The notes under the pieces were generated by a model. The model worked only from the letters and a program-made list of their open reading frames with translations, searched no databases and was not told where the DNA came from. 64,000 nt of DNA from an uncultured Planctomycetaceae bacterium. GTDB lineage: Bacteria > Planctomycetota > Planctomycetia > Planctomycetales > Planctomycetaceae. The stretch is taken from positions 1-64,000 of the forward strand of contig CALFSX010000171.1 in the NCBI GenBank assembly GCA_937916515.1, given 5' to 3'. This document shows positions 17,631 to 26,701 of this stretch, one piece after another (positions within the stretch are counted from its first letter, which is position 1; each line of letters begins with the position of its first letter). A program made the translations under genes and the position numbers.

Positions 17631-19319
17631 CTATTGATGTGGCGGCGGCGGCGTAACAGCCTTTTCGACTTCCGTTAGCAGTTGCTCTCTGCGAAACGGC
17701 TTGTACAGCACGGACTTTAAGCCTCGTTGACGCGATTTGACAATTGAGTGCCCGCTGTCGTAACCAAAACCCGTCATTAAAATAACGGGTAAGTGGTCAT
17801 GGATATCCTGAATCTTGCAAAAGCAATCGTACCCGTTCATGTCGGGTAAATGGATGTCCGTAAGCACGACGTCGTAGGGATGGCTGCGAGCCATTTGGCA
17901 GGCTGCTTCGCCCGACCGAACCGTTTCGACGATGCAGCTGTGCTGCTCCAGAAGTTCGTGAGCTGAAGTGAGCACCGATTCGTCGCTATCCACAACCAGA
18001 ATTCGTTTTCCCTGAAGAGCCGGACGCTCAATCCTTGTTCGGATGGCGCAACTGCGAAATCCGGTCTCCGCGGAGTCTGTGTTTTCTGAAACGCGTTCGA
18101 TCTGGCCGCGAATCTTGCGAGTATTATCAACGATTCGCTGCAGCTTTTCGCAAACGTCCGGATCGTGTCCGATGTACTTTTCCAGAATCGCCGTTGCGGT
18201 GGAAAGTATATCGTCCGTTGGAAGAGCGACCTCTCTACGAAGTCGCACAGAGCTTTCGGCTGCCGTTACCACTTTTTCGGCAACCAACAGCTGCAACTGG
18301 TTAACGGCCATAGCGACAACTCCACCAAAGACCTCAAGGAAATCCAGGTCTTTCCGGTCGAAGCTTTTCGCGCCGGGGCTTTCTACGTTAAACGTGCCCA
18401 GAACTTCTTCATGCATGACCAAAGGCACGGTGAGTGAACTGCGGGCATCTGCGGCTCCGCTAAGGTACATTGCGTCCCGCTTGGTATCTTCGCAAAGATA
18501 GCTTTGCCGAGTTGCGGCGACAAACCCTGTGACTCCGTTGCCAGTCTGTGCGGCAAAAAGTTTTCTTGTGGCGGCTTCCTGCTGCATGCCGATTTCCAGC
18601 AGCGGAAGCAGCTCAGCGGTATCCGGATTCAGTACTCGAATTTCGATGGTTTCGAAGCCCAGAATGTCCTGGGAGTATTCCAGAATTTTTTCTTTCAGCA
18701 GATCAGTACGATCCGCGTGTGACATTTGAGTGACTTCATCAGGAGACAGGTCCCCAAGTTCGATGCCGGCTTTGTAAATCGCCTCGCGTTTTTGGTTTTC
18801 CAGAATCTCTTCAGAGACGTCGCGAATAACAATCGCAGTGAAGTTTTTCGATGAGTCAGCGTCAGACCACTCAGTTGATCGGGCCGCTCGGATCGAAACA
18901 AATGTACGTTCGCCCGTTTTGTAGATGGCCTTTACAGTTTCGTCAGGCTGTGGCTGAAGTGAAACTGGCAGCGGGCTGAGCAATTCAGGTGATCCCAGAG
19001 AATTCAAAAATGTCTGACCAACCACGCTTTGGTCAACACCAGTAAATTGCTGAAACCTTGCATTGTGCCACACAATGACGCCGTTGGAATCGATCAGTAC
19101 AAGCCCATCAGGAACAGCATCAAGAAAGCCGTCCAGACATAGCTGAATGTCTCGAAACCGGCCCTTGGCGCTTCCCAGCAACAGCAGGCCCTCAGCATCC
19201 TCTGCGCCGGGAGTCTCCGGTAGGACAACATCGATTGTGTCGCCCAAAATTTCGCAGAACTGTGTTCTGGCGTCGTCCGGTGTTCCGGACACAACTAATC
19301 GCGGGCGCGAGGAATCCAC
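17631..19319 (-). CDS. PAS-GAF-receiver signalling protein
   Basis: A 562-residue cytoplasmic signalling protein. After a short N-terminal region come a PAS domain (about 60-175; GLVLIDSNGVIVWHNARFQQFTG) and a GAF domain (about 205-345; DARSSLTVPLVMHEEVLGTFNVES). A helical linker follows (about 350-420), and then a C-terminal receiver domain (about 435-560) with phospho-acceptor Asp in LTDIHLPDMNG and the conserved Lys in VLYKPF. The linker sits where a histidine kinase would have its DHp helices, but no H-box and no HATPase domain are visible. It may therefore be a kinase-derived, phosphorylation-receiving sensor. The start is GTG 19319, with AGGA 9 nt upstream. It appears monocistronic. Confidence 0.85.
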   Translation of the reverse strand: MDSSRPRLVVSGTPDDARTQFCEILGDTIDVVLPETPGAEDAEGLLLLGSAKGRFRDIQLCLDGFLDAVPDGLVLIDSNGVIVWHNARFQQFTGVDQSVVGQTFLNSLGSPELLSPLPVSLQPQPDETVKAIYKTGERTFVSIRAARSTEWSDADSSKNFTAIVIRDVSEEILENQKREAIYKAGIELGDLSPDEVTQMSHADRTDLLKEKILEYSQDILGFETIEIRVLNPDTAELLPLLEIGMQQEAATRKLFAAQTGNGVTGFVAATRQSYLCEDTKRDAMYLSGAADARSSLTVPLVMHEEVLGTFNVESPGAKSFDRKDLDFLEVFGGVVAMAVNQLQLLVAEKVVTAAESSVRLRREVALPTDDILSTATAILEKYIGHDPDVCEKLQRIVDNTRKIRGQIERVSENTDSAETGFRSCAIRTRIERPALQGKRILVVDSDESVLTSAHELLEQHSCIVETVRSGEAACQMARSHPYDVVLTDIHLPDMNGYDCFCKIQDIHDHLPVILMTGFGYDSGHSIVKSRQRGLKSVLYKPFRREQLLTEVEKAVTPPPPHQ

Positions 19320-19755
19320 GCGTTTTATCCTGAGTGAGGAAGTGCAACTCTTAGGATCGCTAAAAAACGTACGCCGCAGCGACGAACGCCAAGAGTTTCG
19401 GAAGTAGTCTGCAGGGCAATGCTATGCTGAAATTGCTTGCGGATAACCTGACTTTGATGGTTCGCGTACCTGGCCGCAAATTCAACGTCACCGTCCACCG
19501 ATTAAACCTCATGCGGATTGCTGCGAAAAGGCCAACCTTTCAAATTCCGCTCAGAACCTGAAAACTCTTGAGACCCGGAAGTCTGCTAAGCGTGGTCAGT
19601 GCGTCGCCCATGTGTCCAACATGGGTTTGTTCGCAATCGGGTGACTGCTGATCGACTTGCCCAGGGGGAGGTTGGCTGCGAAACAGCGAACGTTGTTTTG
19701 GCCGCATTACTTCCTTCTTCAGCGTCTGGTTCCACCATCGTCCGCTGCTGGAAAA
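19320..19755. other. Intergenic region upstream of the PAS-GAF-receiver gene
   Basis: About 435 bp between two minus-strand genes. I see no gene, strong hairpin or repeat here. It should contain the promoter of the PAS-GAF-receiver gene. Confidence 0.4.
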
Positions 19756-20514
19756 CTAAGCCGCGTCCTTGAATATCTTCAGGTCAGCTTCGTTGGGCAA
19801 TCGGTCATTTGGATAGACGCCAATTTGCGGTATCAAAGGCGTTACGGATTCGTCGCCGCGAATCAGCCTGTGTCCCAACAGGTGAAGCCTGTCCATTTCT
19901 CGTTGAACTTCCTCGGTCAGGCGTGTGATTTCCTGCCGACTGATTTCCGCCGGAATTTCGATCGGTGCGCCGGCAATCATCAGCAGTCGGGAAAACGGTT
20001 TGGGAATCATCATGTCCGACCATCCGCCGGGAATCGACCAATACTTTGTGGAGACCAGTGTTGTCGGAACGATCGGGCGACCGGTGCGAGATGCGAGGTA
20101 CACGATTCCGTCTTTCATAACTCGCCGAGGACCTCGGGGGCCATCGGGAGTAATGCAGACGTGCAGGTCTGGTTGATCAATCAGTTGGCGAGTCGCCTGA
20201 GCTCCACCACGACTGGCGGAACCTCTAACAGGCGTTATTCCAACAAGTTTAACCGCGTGAGTCAGATAGGACCCGTCCTGGTGACGGCTGATGAGGCCTG
20301 CCAGTTTATGGGTCTTCAGGGAAAACACGGCGGCAACAATTGCGTCATGCCACATGCAGAAACAGTAGCGAGTGCTGCCGACTGCCGCCTTGTAGGGCGT
20401 ACCGTCTTCGACCACTTTCCGATGGTCGACGTGAACGGTCAAAAACAAGGCTTTCAAAGCCCATGTTCCGAATCTGGCGATCAGCCAGTTCGCAATTCCA
20501 CTTCGAATTTTCAT
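19756..20514 (-). CDS. DUF374 / lysophospholipid acyltransferase-like protein
   Basis: A 252-residue protein of the DUF374 acyltransferase group, related to enzymes of lipid A and phospholipid synthesis. Family features are FCMWHDAIVAAVF (a His-based HX4D-like block), SRHQDGSYLTHAVKLVGITPVRGSASRGG, and ITPDGPRGPRRVMKDGIVYLASRTGRPIVP. It probably transfers an acyl or sugar-acid group to a lipid at the inner membrane; the exact acceptor is not known. ATG 20514 is preceded by AAGGA 8 nt upstream and is preferred over the in-frame TTG at 20535. It stands alone, with no lipid A genes adjacent. Confidence 0.82.
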   Translation of the reverse strand: MKIRSGIANWLIARFGTWALKALFLTVHVDHRKVVEDGTPYKAAVGSTRYCFCMWHDAIVAAVFSLKTHKLAGLISRHQDGSYLTHAVKLVGITPVRGSASRGGAQATRQLIDQPDLHVCITPDGPRGPRRVMKDGIVYLASRTGRPIVPTTLVSTKYWSIPGGWSDMMIPKPFSRLLMIAGAPIEIPAEISRQEITRLTEEVQREMDRLHLLGHRLIRGDESVTPLIPQIGVYPNDRLPNEADLKIFKDAA

Positions 20515-21405
20515 GGTGGCATCCTTGCCGATCAACGAGATTCACTGGCGAAACGGATCTTCGCACACGCATCTTAGGCCATCGGAGTGCAAACGGGAAT
20601 CGCAGACTGTCGTGAAGAAGGCATCTTGTCATGAGTTGAAATAGGCAGATTGGTGTCGCTGGGTCGCGGTGGAAGCGTTCGGGGAATTGCCGCAAAGCAG
20701 CCCCATTTGTTGTGCATTTCGCAACACTTCCGCAATTTGGGCCGCGCACATTGCGGCAAATGCTTTTCGATGTTGTCCTTGGGGTGACTTAGGTTTCCTG
20801 CACTTCTGGCACGTTCTGATTTCGGCCAGATCATGTTTTGCTGGATTTTTGATTCAAATTTGAATCTGACCCGCGAATGTGTTTGAACAATTTTCCGTTT
20901 TCATCAATTATTCTCAAAATGGCACACGAGCTGCTAATTCAATCGCTGTCCGGCGACTGCAATCATTTCCAGCTGCTTACTTGCACTGGGCGTATTTTCC
21001 AAACCAATTCCAATTCGAAAGTTCCGGACAAGACTCGCGTATTCATATGGAGATGACGTTAGTTCTTCTCAAGCTTCTTTCTGCGAGTCAACTTTCCTAA
21101 GGGCTCCGTTTGTCATCAGGCAGGCGGAGTCTTTTTTGTTTACTCGCGCGCCTGATCAGTTTAATGAACTGTTTCCAAGTTCAACGTGCCTGCTGCTGAA
21201 GTACGTACATCCTGCGGCCAGAATCCATCAGCGGTCGTCTGGTTTAAACAGCATCGCGTTTAAGACGCTGTTGTCGCAATTCTGAGGCCACGCTTTGATT
21301 TCAACATCGGCTTCCGTACGATTTTGAGGTTCAGGCGACTTCTTCTTCGCGGTGGCTACCGCGATATTTGCAATATAAGCCACGCAGGCCAGGAGCATTT
21401 CAGAT
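20515..21405. other. Long intergenic region with possible small RNA or leader peptide
   Basis: About 890 bp. Most of it shows no supportable gene. At its right half a 17-codon frame (21047-21100) ends 3 nt before a terminator hairpin (21104-21136). A weak promoter-like pair (TTGAAC near 20883, AATTAT 17 bp later) could start a transcript of about 225 nt that ends there. All of this is tentative. Confidence 0.3.
21104..21136 (+). terminator. Rho-independent terminator
   Basis: GGCTCCG pairs with CGGAGTC (7 bp, one G-T pair) across a roughly 16-nt loop and is followed by TTTTTTG. No annotated gene directly precedes it, so it points to an unannotated short transcript. Confidence 0.55.
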
Positions 21406-22491
21406 ATGACGCACAAAAACCAAAGGACTCGTCGGCAATTCATTTCTTCGGCAGCTGCCGGGGCGGCTATTATCGCCGGGGCTCCCATGGCATTCACCGC
21501 CAGTCGGACAAGCGACGAAGTAATTGTGGGAGAAGGCGAGTACAAGTTTCGAGTTCGCCACGATTGGCCCATGCTGCCCGACAAATACAACTGGCAGACG
21601 ACTCACAACGTCGCCGTCGATAAGGCTGGAAACCTGTATGTCATTCATGAAGGTCGCAAAGAGCAGAAAGATCATCCGTCAATCTTTGTTTTCGATGCAA
21701 ATCGAAAGTTCGTCCGGGCCTTTGGCAGCCAGTTTCAGGGCGGTGGCCATGGTATCGAAGTTCGCGACGAAGGCGGCGAAGAGTTTTTGTACGTAGCTGC
21801 TTATCAGCAGGTCAAGTGTTTCGCCAAGATGACGCTAACTGGCGAAATTGTCTGGTTCCGCAAAGCTCCTATGGAATCCGGCGTTTACGCAGCGGGTGAA
21901 GATACCAGCACACAGGCAACATGGAACCGAAAAGGGTTTCTGCCCACAAACTTTGGCTTCCTTGATGACGGCGGATTTCTGCTGGCAGACGGCTATGGTT
22001 CATTCCAGATTCATCGCTACGACAAAGATGCCAACTGGGTCAGCTGTTTTGGCGGTGCTGGCGAAGGTGAAGGCAAGTTTGCGACGGCTCACGGTTTGTG
22101 GGTGGATAAACGCCCCGGAAGAGTGCCATCCATTGTTGTGACGGACCGAGCTCATAACACTCTGCAGATTTTTGACATGGACGGAAAGTACCAGGAAACG
22201 TTGACCGGATTCGGCCTGCCCGCTAATATCGACACCTGGAAAAATTTGATGCTGGTGCCGGAACTAAAAGCCAGAGTAACCTTGCTGAACGAAAAGAACG
22301 AAGTGGTTGCTCACCTTGGAGCTGCCGTTGATCGACTTGGCAAGGTGAAGGATTTGCGGACGAAGCCTGACCAATGGCTGGCCGGTCAATTCGTTCATCC
22401 ACACGACGCCTGCTTTGCTGAAAACGGCGATATCTATGTTGCTGAATGGGTTGGCACTGGACGTGTTTCGAAGCTTGAGCGTGTTTCGTGA
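21406..22491 (+). CDS. Tat-exported NHL/six-bladed propeller protein
   Basis: A 361-residue exported protein. The N-terminus TRRQFISSAAAGAAIIAG is a twin-arginine signal. The mature part contains NHL-type propeller repeats: HNVAVDKAGNLYVIHEG, HGIEVRDEGGEEFLYVA, HGLWVDKRPGRVPSIVVTDR and HPHDACFAENGDIYVAEW. Such proteins resemble the lyase domain of peptidylglycine alpha-amidating monooxygenase, and in planctomycetes they are often annotated that way; catalytic activity cannot be judged here. AGGAG lies 11 nt before the ATG. The downstream 480 bp is repeat-rich and ends at a bidirectional terminator. Confidence 0.82.
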   Translation: MTHKNQRTRRQFISSAAAGAAIIAGAPMAFTASRTSDEVIVGEGEYKFRVRHDWPMLPDKYNWQTTHNVAVDKAGNLYVIHEGRKEQKDHPSIFVFDANRKFVRAFGSQFQGGGHGIEVRDEGGEEFLYVAAYQQVKCFAKMTLTGEIVWFRKAPMESGVYAAGEDTSTQATWNRKGFLPTNFGFLDDGGFLLADGYGSFQIHRYDKDANWVSCFGGAGEGEGKFATAHGLWVDKRPGRVPSIVVTDRAHNTLQIFDMDGKYQETLTGFGLPANIDTWKNLMLVPELKARVTLLNEKNEVVAHLGAAVDRLGKVKDLRTKPDQWLAGQFVHPHDACFAENGDIYVAEWVGTGRVSKLERVS

Positions 22492-22570
22492 CGTTCGCGA
22501 GGGGGGCAGGCATTGGATTAGCTGGATAACCCCGGTTTGATGAAACGTCATTTTTCTGTGATCCACATGA

Positions 22571-22633
22571 GCCGCAGGGCGTTAGTCCCGGTTCCTGCGA
22601 ATCAGGGGAAAACCGAGGCTAACGCCTTGCGGC
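22571..22633. repeat. PR2 palindromic repeat, copy 1
   Basis: Arms of about 23 bp (GCCGCAGGGCGTTAG... at 22571-22593 and ...CTAACGCCTTGCGGC at 22611-22633) are nearly self-complementary around a 17-nt loop. A second copy lies at 53051-53114. Both are followed within about 200 bp by a PR1 copy. Confidence 0.85.
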
Positions 22634-22761
22634 TTATAGAGACTTGGCCCAGTCCAGTTAGACTACTTTTGCAGGGAACATGTTCACGTTGAGTCAAGTT
22701 TTCAGAGCGACAGCGGAGCATTTCCGAGCGGCACCTCGAATGGTCTGAGGCACCGCTTCGT

Positions 22762-22884
22762 TAGAGTCTTACTAAAAAAGATGCGAGCATGATTCTCGTA
22801 GCGACAACGTAGCGGCTCGGCGATTCCAGCGTCCTACGTCTTTCCGTCAACCACGCCACTGGGTCAAGGGCGAAGCCCTTGTTT
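22762..22884 (+). repeat. PR1 dispersed repeat, copy B
   Basis: Matches copies A, C and D. It shares the upstream piece GTCTTACTAAAAA with copy D, and the blocks GCGACAACGTAGCGGCTCGG, CCACGCCACTGGGTCAAGG and the tail hairpin AAGGGC-GAA-GCCCTT. Confidence 0.8.
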
Positions 22885-22896
22885 TGAGCTATCAAT

Positions 22897-22937
22897 AGAA
22901 GCGGCAGGTGCACGAGGCTGTGCCTGCCGCTTTTTCT
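22897..22937. terminator. Bidirectional rho-independent terminator
   Basis: GCGGCAGG (22901-22908) pairs with CCTGCCGC (22923-22930), extended by CAC/GTG. TTTTTCTT follows on the plus strand and TTCTATT on the minus strand. It probably ends the SGNH hydrolase transcript (stop 22969) and could also serve the plus-strand side. Confidence 0.8.
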
Positions 22938-22968
22938 TGTGCCATAACTGTACGTCGGATTGATTCGC

Positions 22969-24495
22969 TTATTTGTGCTGTTGCGATAGCGGCGGACCGT
23001 CGCCTCGGCCCTGTGTCCAGAGTTTCAATGTTTCCAGTGTACGTCGCCCACTCAGGAAATACATGTTTTCCAAAGACTGCACGTGATTTTCAAAGTCGCT
23101 GGTGGCGGCAATTCTCCACTCGGAATTGATGATTTCGATCCAGTTGTTCGCTTCCATCATATCTATCAACGCCATAGCGATGTTCTGATGGCTTCCAAAC
23201 GAAGGGTGTACGTGATCAACCAACACGGCGTCGCCCGGAATTCCGTTTCTTGACTGAGCGCTCAGTAGCTTTTCTGCGTCCATCAGCGGGATCTGGTAGC
23301 TGCTGGCAACGTTTAGCAGTGTTGTTTTTAGATCAGACGTCATGCGCAGTGGGCAAACGTCTTCGTTTCTGGCTCTTATGAATGCAGCGTGAGCTTCTTC
23401 GATTCGATTTTGCTGAATGAGGGCTCGACCAAGCTGATACCATGAAATTGCAAACGCAGGGTCATCTTCCGTTGCCGATATCAGCAGTCTTACGGCTGAT
23501 GTGGTGTCCGTTGAAATTAGTTCGAACGCCTGATTCAGTTTCTCTGAAATCTTTTGTTGAGTCGTCGCGTCGGTCGCTGCGGAAAACTCAGATTTAAACG
23601 GCGGGCAGTCTCGCAGGTTGGACGGTGGAGCAATAAACATCAGTGGCACGTTGGCAGCGTCTGCGATCGCAATCATTCGGACCAGGTTGGATTCAAACCC
23701 CAATTCGATTTCTTCGGCATGTAGTGCAGAGCGGTGATAAGCATCAAGGCCGCCCTGATGGTCCAGCATTGCGTCAACTTCATTCGATAGGAAGTTGGGC
23801 GTGTCTGTTGAGGGTGGCTTCCGCGTGACAAAGTTGAATGCGTTTTGCAGAAGGTGAAAACTGTTGAGCTGATTCAGCCGGCCGTAGCTGTCGGCAAGTA
23901 TGCCGGATGCGTGTCTGGCGTCGGTGTATGTAATGCATTCCAGAAACTCATTGTGCCCGGAACACACAATGTAAAGGTCTGGCTGATAGTTCAGGCATTC
24001 TTTGACAATCGGAAGCAATCGATAGCTGGCATACGAGATGCCTCCACAGTTAATGACTTCCCATTTGATGGACGGATTGATCTGTCGCAGCGCGATTTCC
24101 AGAAAGGTCGTAAACGACGTGGAAATCGAAAACGGACGACCTTGAACGGTCGATCCACCAAACACGAAGATTCTAAATTCGTTGGCTTGTTTAACGGCGG
24201 GAAACGATTCTTTGGCGAAGTACAAGCGCCGGTTATCGGCAACTTGAAATTCCGCACTATCGTCTGACCGGACAAACAGAGGGCGTTTGTCGGCGAATTC
24301 AGCAAAGTCACTGGTCGCAGCAGATTCCGCTCCCCAACCCGTTATGCGGCACAGTCCTTCGAAAACAGCAAACGCCGAAAGCCCCAGCAAAACCGCCGCA
24401 GCGCGCATTTTCCAGCTTCTGTTTTTCCGCAATGCAGGCTCCGATGACACATGAATCTCTTGTCTTTTGGGTGCTGAGGATAAATGAAGCCCCAT
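22969..24495 (-). CDS. SGNH/GDSL-type hydrolase with signal anchor and TPR-like segment
   Basis: A 508-residue membrane-anchored hydrolase. A TM segment lies at about 31-50. SGNH blocks are visible: FVFGGST (Ser115 as likely nucleophile), a Gly near 151 in NCGGISYASYR, GHNEF (Asn182), and DHVHPS near residue 434 giving the catalytic Asp and His. Between blocks III and V is an inserted region containing a TPR-like helical pair (FAISWYQLGRALIQQNRIEEAHAAF). Members act as esterases or acetyl-esterases, often on polysaccharides; the substrate is unknown. The gene is single and divergent from the PQQ-like propeller gene, and is terminated by the hairpin at 22897. Confidence 0.82.
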   Translation of the reverse strand: MGLHLSSAPKRQEIHVSSEPALRKNRSWKMRAAAVLLGLSAFAVFEGLCRITGWGAESAATSDFAEFADKRPLFVRSDDSAEFQVADNRRLYFAKESFPAVKQANEFRIFVFGGSTVQGRPFSISTSFTTFLEIALRQINPSIKWEVINCGGISYASYRLLPIVKECLNYQPDLYIVCSGHNEFLECITYTDARHASGILADSYGRLNQLNSFHLLQNAFNFVTRKPPSTDTPNFLSNEVDAMLDHQGGLDAYHRSALHAEEIELGFESNLVRMIAIADAANVPLMFIAPPSNLRDCPPFKSEFSAATDATTQQKISEKLNQAFELISTDTTSAVRLLISATEDDPAFAISWYQLGRALIQQNRIEEAHAAFIRARNEDVCPLRMTSDLKTTLLNVASSYQIPLMDAEKLLSAQSRNGIPGDAVLVDHVHPSFGSHQNIAMALIDMMEANNWIEIINSEWRIAATSDFENHVQSLENMYFLSGRRTLETLKLWTQGRGDGPPLSQQHK

Positions 24496-24757
24496 GTGAT
24501 GGAAAGTGAAATGTCTCGGAATTACTTTCGCCCGTGCATGCGATTGTCTGAGATCTGTTTATGAGTTTTGTTGTCCGAAGCTTCTGATCGCCTGTGTTTT
24601 TTAACTGTTGCTGCGTCAAATTCCTGAAGTGCCGTGTTTAATGTGGCTTGCACGGGGTTTGTATTTGTGACTTTTGTTCACATAATCTGCGCATAATCCC
24701 CATGACGTTATCTGCCTTCCGTCTACCCTGCCCCACCTTCCCTCCGGGATCTTTTTG

Positions 24758-26050
24758 ATGCGATTTCGATTTGTGTTGCTTAACCTGATTGCCGCGCTGT
24801 TGTTGTTTAGCAGTTCGCGAAGTCTGGCGGAAAACTGGCCATGCTGGCGGGGGCCTCGCGGAGACGGCACATCAGCGGAACAAAGCATTCCAACTTCATG
24901 GAAAGGCGAAACGGGCGATAATATTGCCTGGAAAGTTGCCGTGCCGGGTACCGGGCATTCGTCGCCAATCGTTTGGGGCGATCGTATTTTTCTGTCCAGT
25001 TGTCTGGAAGATCAGGAAGCTCGAGTTCTGCTTTGCTTGGATCGAGCAACTGGCAAAACGTTGTGGCAGAAGACCGTTGTAAAGTCTGTTCTGGAGACCA
25101 AACACCGTTTGAACAGCCATGCTTCCGGAACGCCAGCCACTGACGGAAAGATCGTTTATGTGACGTTTCTGGAAGTCGATGGGCATGAAGTGGATGCCGC
25201 TAACGTTGGCAAGCCTCGACCGGTGACTCCCGGTGAGATCGTTGTGGCAGCCTATGACTTCGCTGGAGAAAAACTTTGGCAAACAACAACGGGTGCTTTC
25301 GTCAGCGTTCACGGGTTCTGTTCGTCGCCGGTAATTCATGAAGGTCTTGTGATCATCAACGGAGATCATGACGGCGATTCGTATGTCGCCGCGCTGGATC
25401 GATTCACCGGCAAGCAGGTTTGGCGAACTCCTCGAGAAGAAAAGACTCGCAGCTATTGCACGCCGTTAATCCGCACAATCGATGGCAAGACACAGATGGT
25501 TATGTCCGGCAGCAAGCGAGTCGTGAGCTTAAATCCAAATACTGGCGAACGAATGTGGCTGGTTGAAGGCCCAACCGAACAGTTTGTGGCGTCGATGGTG
25601 TTTGATGGATCAAAGTTTTACATGGCGGCTGGCTTTCCAACTCACCATGTTCTTGGAATTCGCCCGGATGGCACCGGAGATGTTTCAGGAACTCATGTGG
25701 CATGGCACAGCAAACAGGCGGCTTGTTACGTGCCGTCACCTGTTGTTGTTGGAAAACACCTGTTTGTCGCTGATGACCGAGGCACCGCCAATTGCTTCGA
25801 CACAGAAACCGGTGATCGACTATGGCAGGACCGAGTCGGCAACCACTTCAGTGCATCACTGGTGACTGCCAACGGTCTGGTGTACTTCATCGCCGACGAC
25901 GGCACGACAAAAGTTGTTCGCCCTGGATCGAAGCTTGACGTCGTCAACGAAAATCCGCTGGGGGAATTTACATTCGCTTCGCCAGCAATCTCCAACGGCC
26001 AAATCTTCATCCGAGGCGAAAAGCACCTGTTCGCGATCGGTAAGCCATAA
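24758..26050 (+). CDS. Secreted PQQ-like beta-propeller protein
   Basis: A 430-residue secreted protein with a signal peptide (about 1-25, ending SLA) and an eight-bladed quinoprotein-like propeller. Repeated blade motifs are LLCLDRATGKTLWQKT, VAALDRFTGKQVWRT, VVSLNPNTGERMWLV and ANCFDTETGDRLWQDR. The mature start NWPCWRGPRGDGTS is the signature of the PQQ-binding-like or BamB-like proteins expanded in planctomycetes. PQQ dehydrogenase catalytic residues are not obvious, so it is more likely a binding or scaffold protein. ATG 24758 is used; the codon before it, TTG, is also in frame. It lies upstream of the ars operon but is separated by about 235 bp with its own promoter. Confidence 0.85.
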   Translation: MRFRFVLLNLIAALLLFSSSRSLAENWPCWRGPRGDGTSAEQSIPTSWKGETGDNIAWKVAVPGTGHSSPIVWGDRIFLSSCLEDQEARVLLCLDRATGKTLWQKTVVKSVLETKHRLNSHASGTPATDGKIVYVTFLEVDGHEVDAANVGKPRPVTPGEIVVAAYDFAGEKLWQTTTGAFVSVHGFCSSPVIHEGLVIINGDHDGDSYVAALDRFTGKQVWRTPREEKTRSYCTPLIRTIDGKTQMVMSGSKRVVSLNPNTGERMWLVEGPTEQFVASMVFDGSKFYMAAGFPTHHVLGIRPDGTGDVSGTHVAWHSKQAACYVPSPVVVGKHLFVADDRGTANCFDTETGDRLWQDRVGNHFSASLVTANGLVYFIADDGTTKVVRPGSKLDVVNENPLGEFTFASPAISNGQIFIRGEKHLFAIGKP

Positions 26051-26228
26051 AACAGAGGCTTCCTTCGCTCACATGTTTTTGATTGAGTCCTGATTTAAGT
26101 GGTTCACATGTCAGCAGGAACTTCGATTTTGTAATGTTCTTTGAAGAGCAATGAGAAACCGCACCAGCAATACGAACATTCTATGTGTCTTCCATTTTCA
26201 TTATGTGTTCGGATTCGCAATAAGCGTA

Positions 26229-26274
26229 TTGACACGTTCAGAGTTCATGGCTATCGTTGATCGTAGATGAACGA
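26229..26274 (+). promoter_or_regulatory. Promoter and candidate ArsR operator of the ars operon
   Basis: TTGACA (26229-26234), a 17-bp spacer and TATCGT (26252-26257) form a good sigma-70-type promoter 30 nt before arsR. GTTCAT (26243-26248) and ATGAAC (26267-26272) make an inverted repeat around the -10 element, with TCGTT/AACGA nested inside. This is a plausible ArsR binding site. The operator role is inferred from position and symmetry only. Confidence 0.55.
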
Positions 26275-26286
26275 TGCGGGGCAAAG

Positions 26287-26613
26287 ATGGCAAAGCGATT
26301 AACACAACGGAAGCCATGTGATTCGACGCCGGTGAAGCTGATGGCTGATCCGACGGCGGAGGAGTTTGCCAATTTGGCCTGGGCGATTGCTCACCCGGCT
26401 CGGGTGCAGATCGTTCGATTATTGATTGGGCGAGAAGCATGCGTGTGTGGTGAAATTGTGGCCTGTTTGCCGTTGGCACAATCGACCGTTTCACAACACC
26501 TGAAAATTCTCAAAGAGTCCGGATTGATTCAGGGCGAAGTTAATGGACCGAAGGTGTGTTACTGCATCAATCGCGTTCAGCTTGAGAGGCTGAAGGCGCT
26601 GGTCACGGGATTA
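26287..26613 (+). CDS. arsR: ArsR/SmtB-family arsenite-responsive repressor
   Basis: A 108-residue winged-helix repressor. The recognition helix is in LPLAQSTVSQHLKILKESGLI. The sequence CVCGEIVACL places a Cys-Val-Cys pair in helix 3, the As(III)-binding position of E. coli ArsR. A further Cys lies near residue 10, and CYC occurs in the wing strand. It should release the operator on binding arsenite and derepress arsD-arsA-arsC. The frame is open from 26257, but ATG 26287 gives the normal length and lies after the promoter and a GGGG ribosome-like run. It is the first gene of the ars operon. The stop codon ends at about 26616. Confidence 0.9.
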
Positions 26614-26701
26614 TAGGTGTCTGTTTTTTTGCCCAGATTAATCGTTATTCGTCGATGGGCGATTTTGTGTTGGCAGAAAGATTCTTGAAAGGAATGTGAC
26701 A

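Larger units (their letters stand above)
22492..22968. other. Repeat-filled convergent intergenic region
   Basis: About 477 bp between the NHL protein gene (+) and the SGNH hydrolase gene (-). It contains, in order, palindrome PR2 (22571-22633), a degenerate PR1-like core (GCGACAGCGGAGC near 22706), a full PR1 copy B (about 22762-22884) and a bidirectional terminator (22897-22937). Confidence 0.7.
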
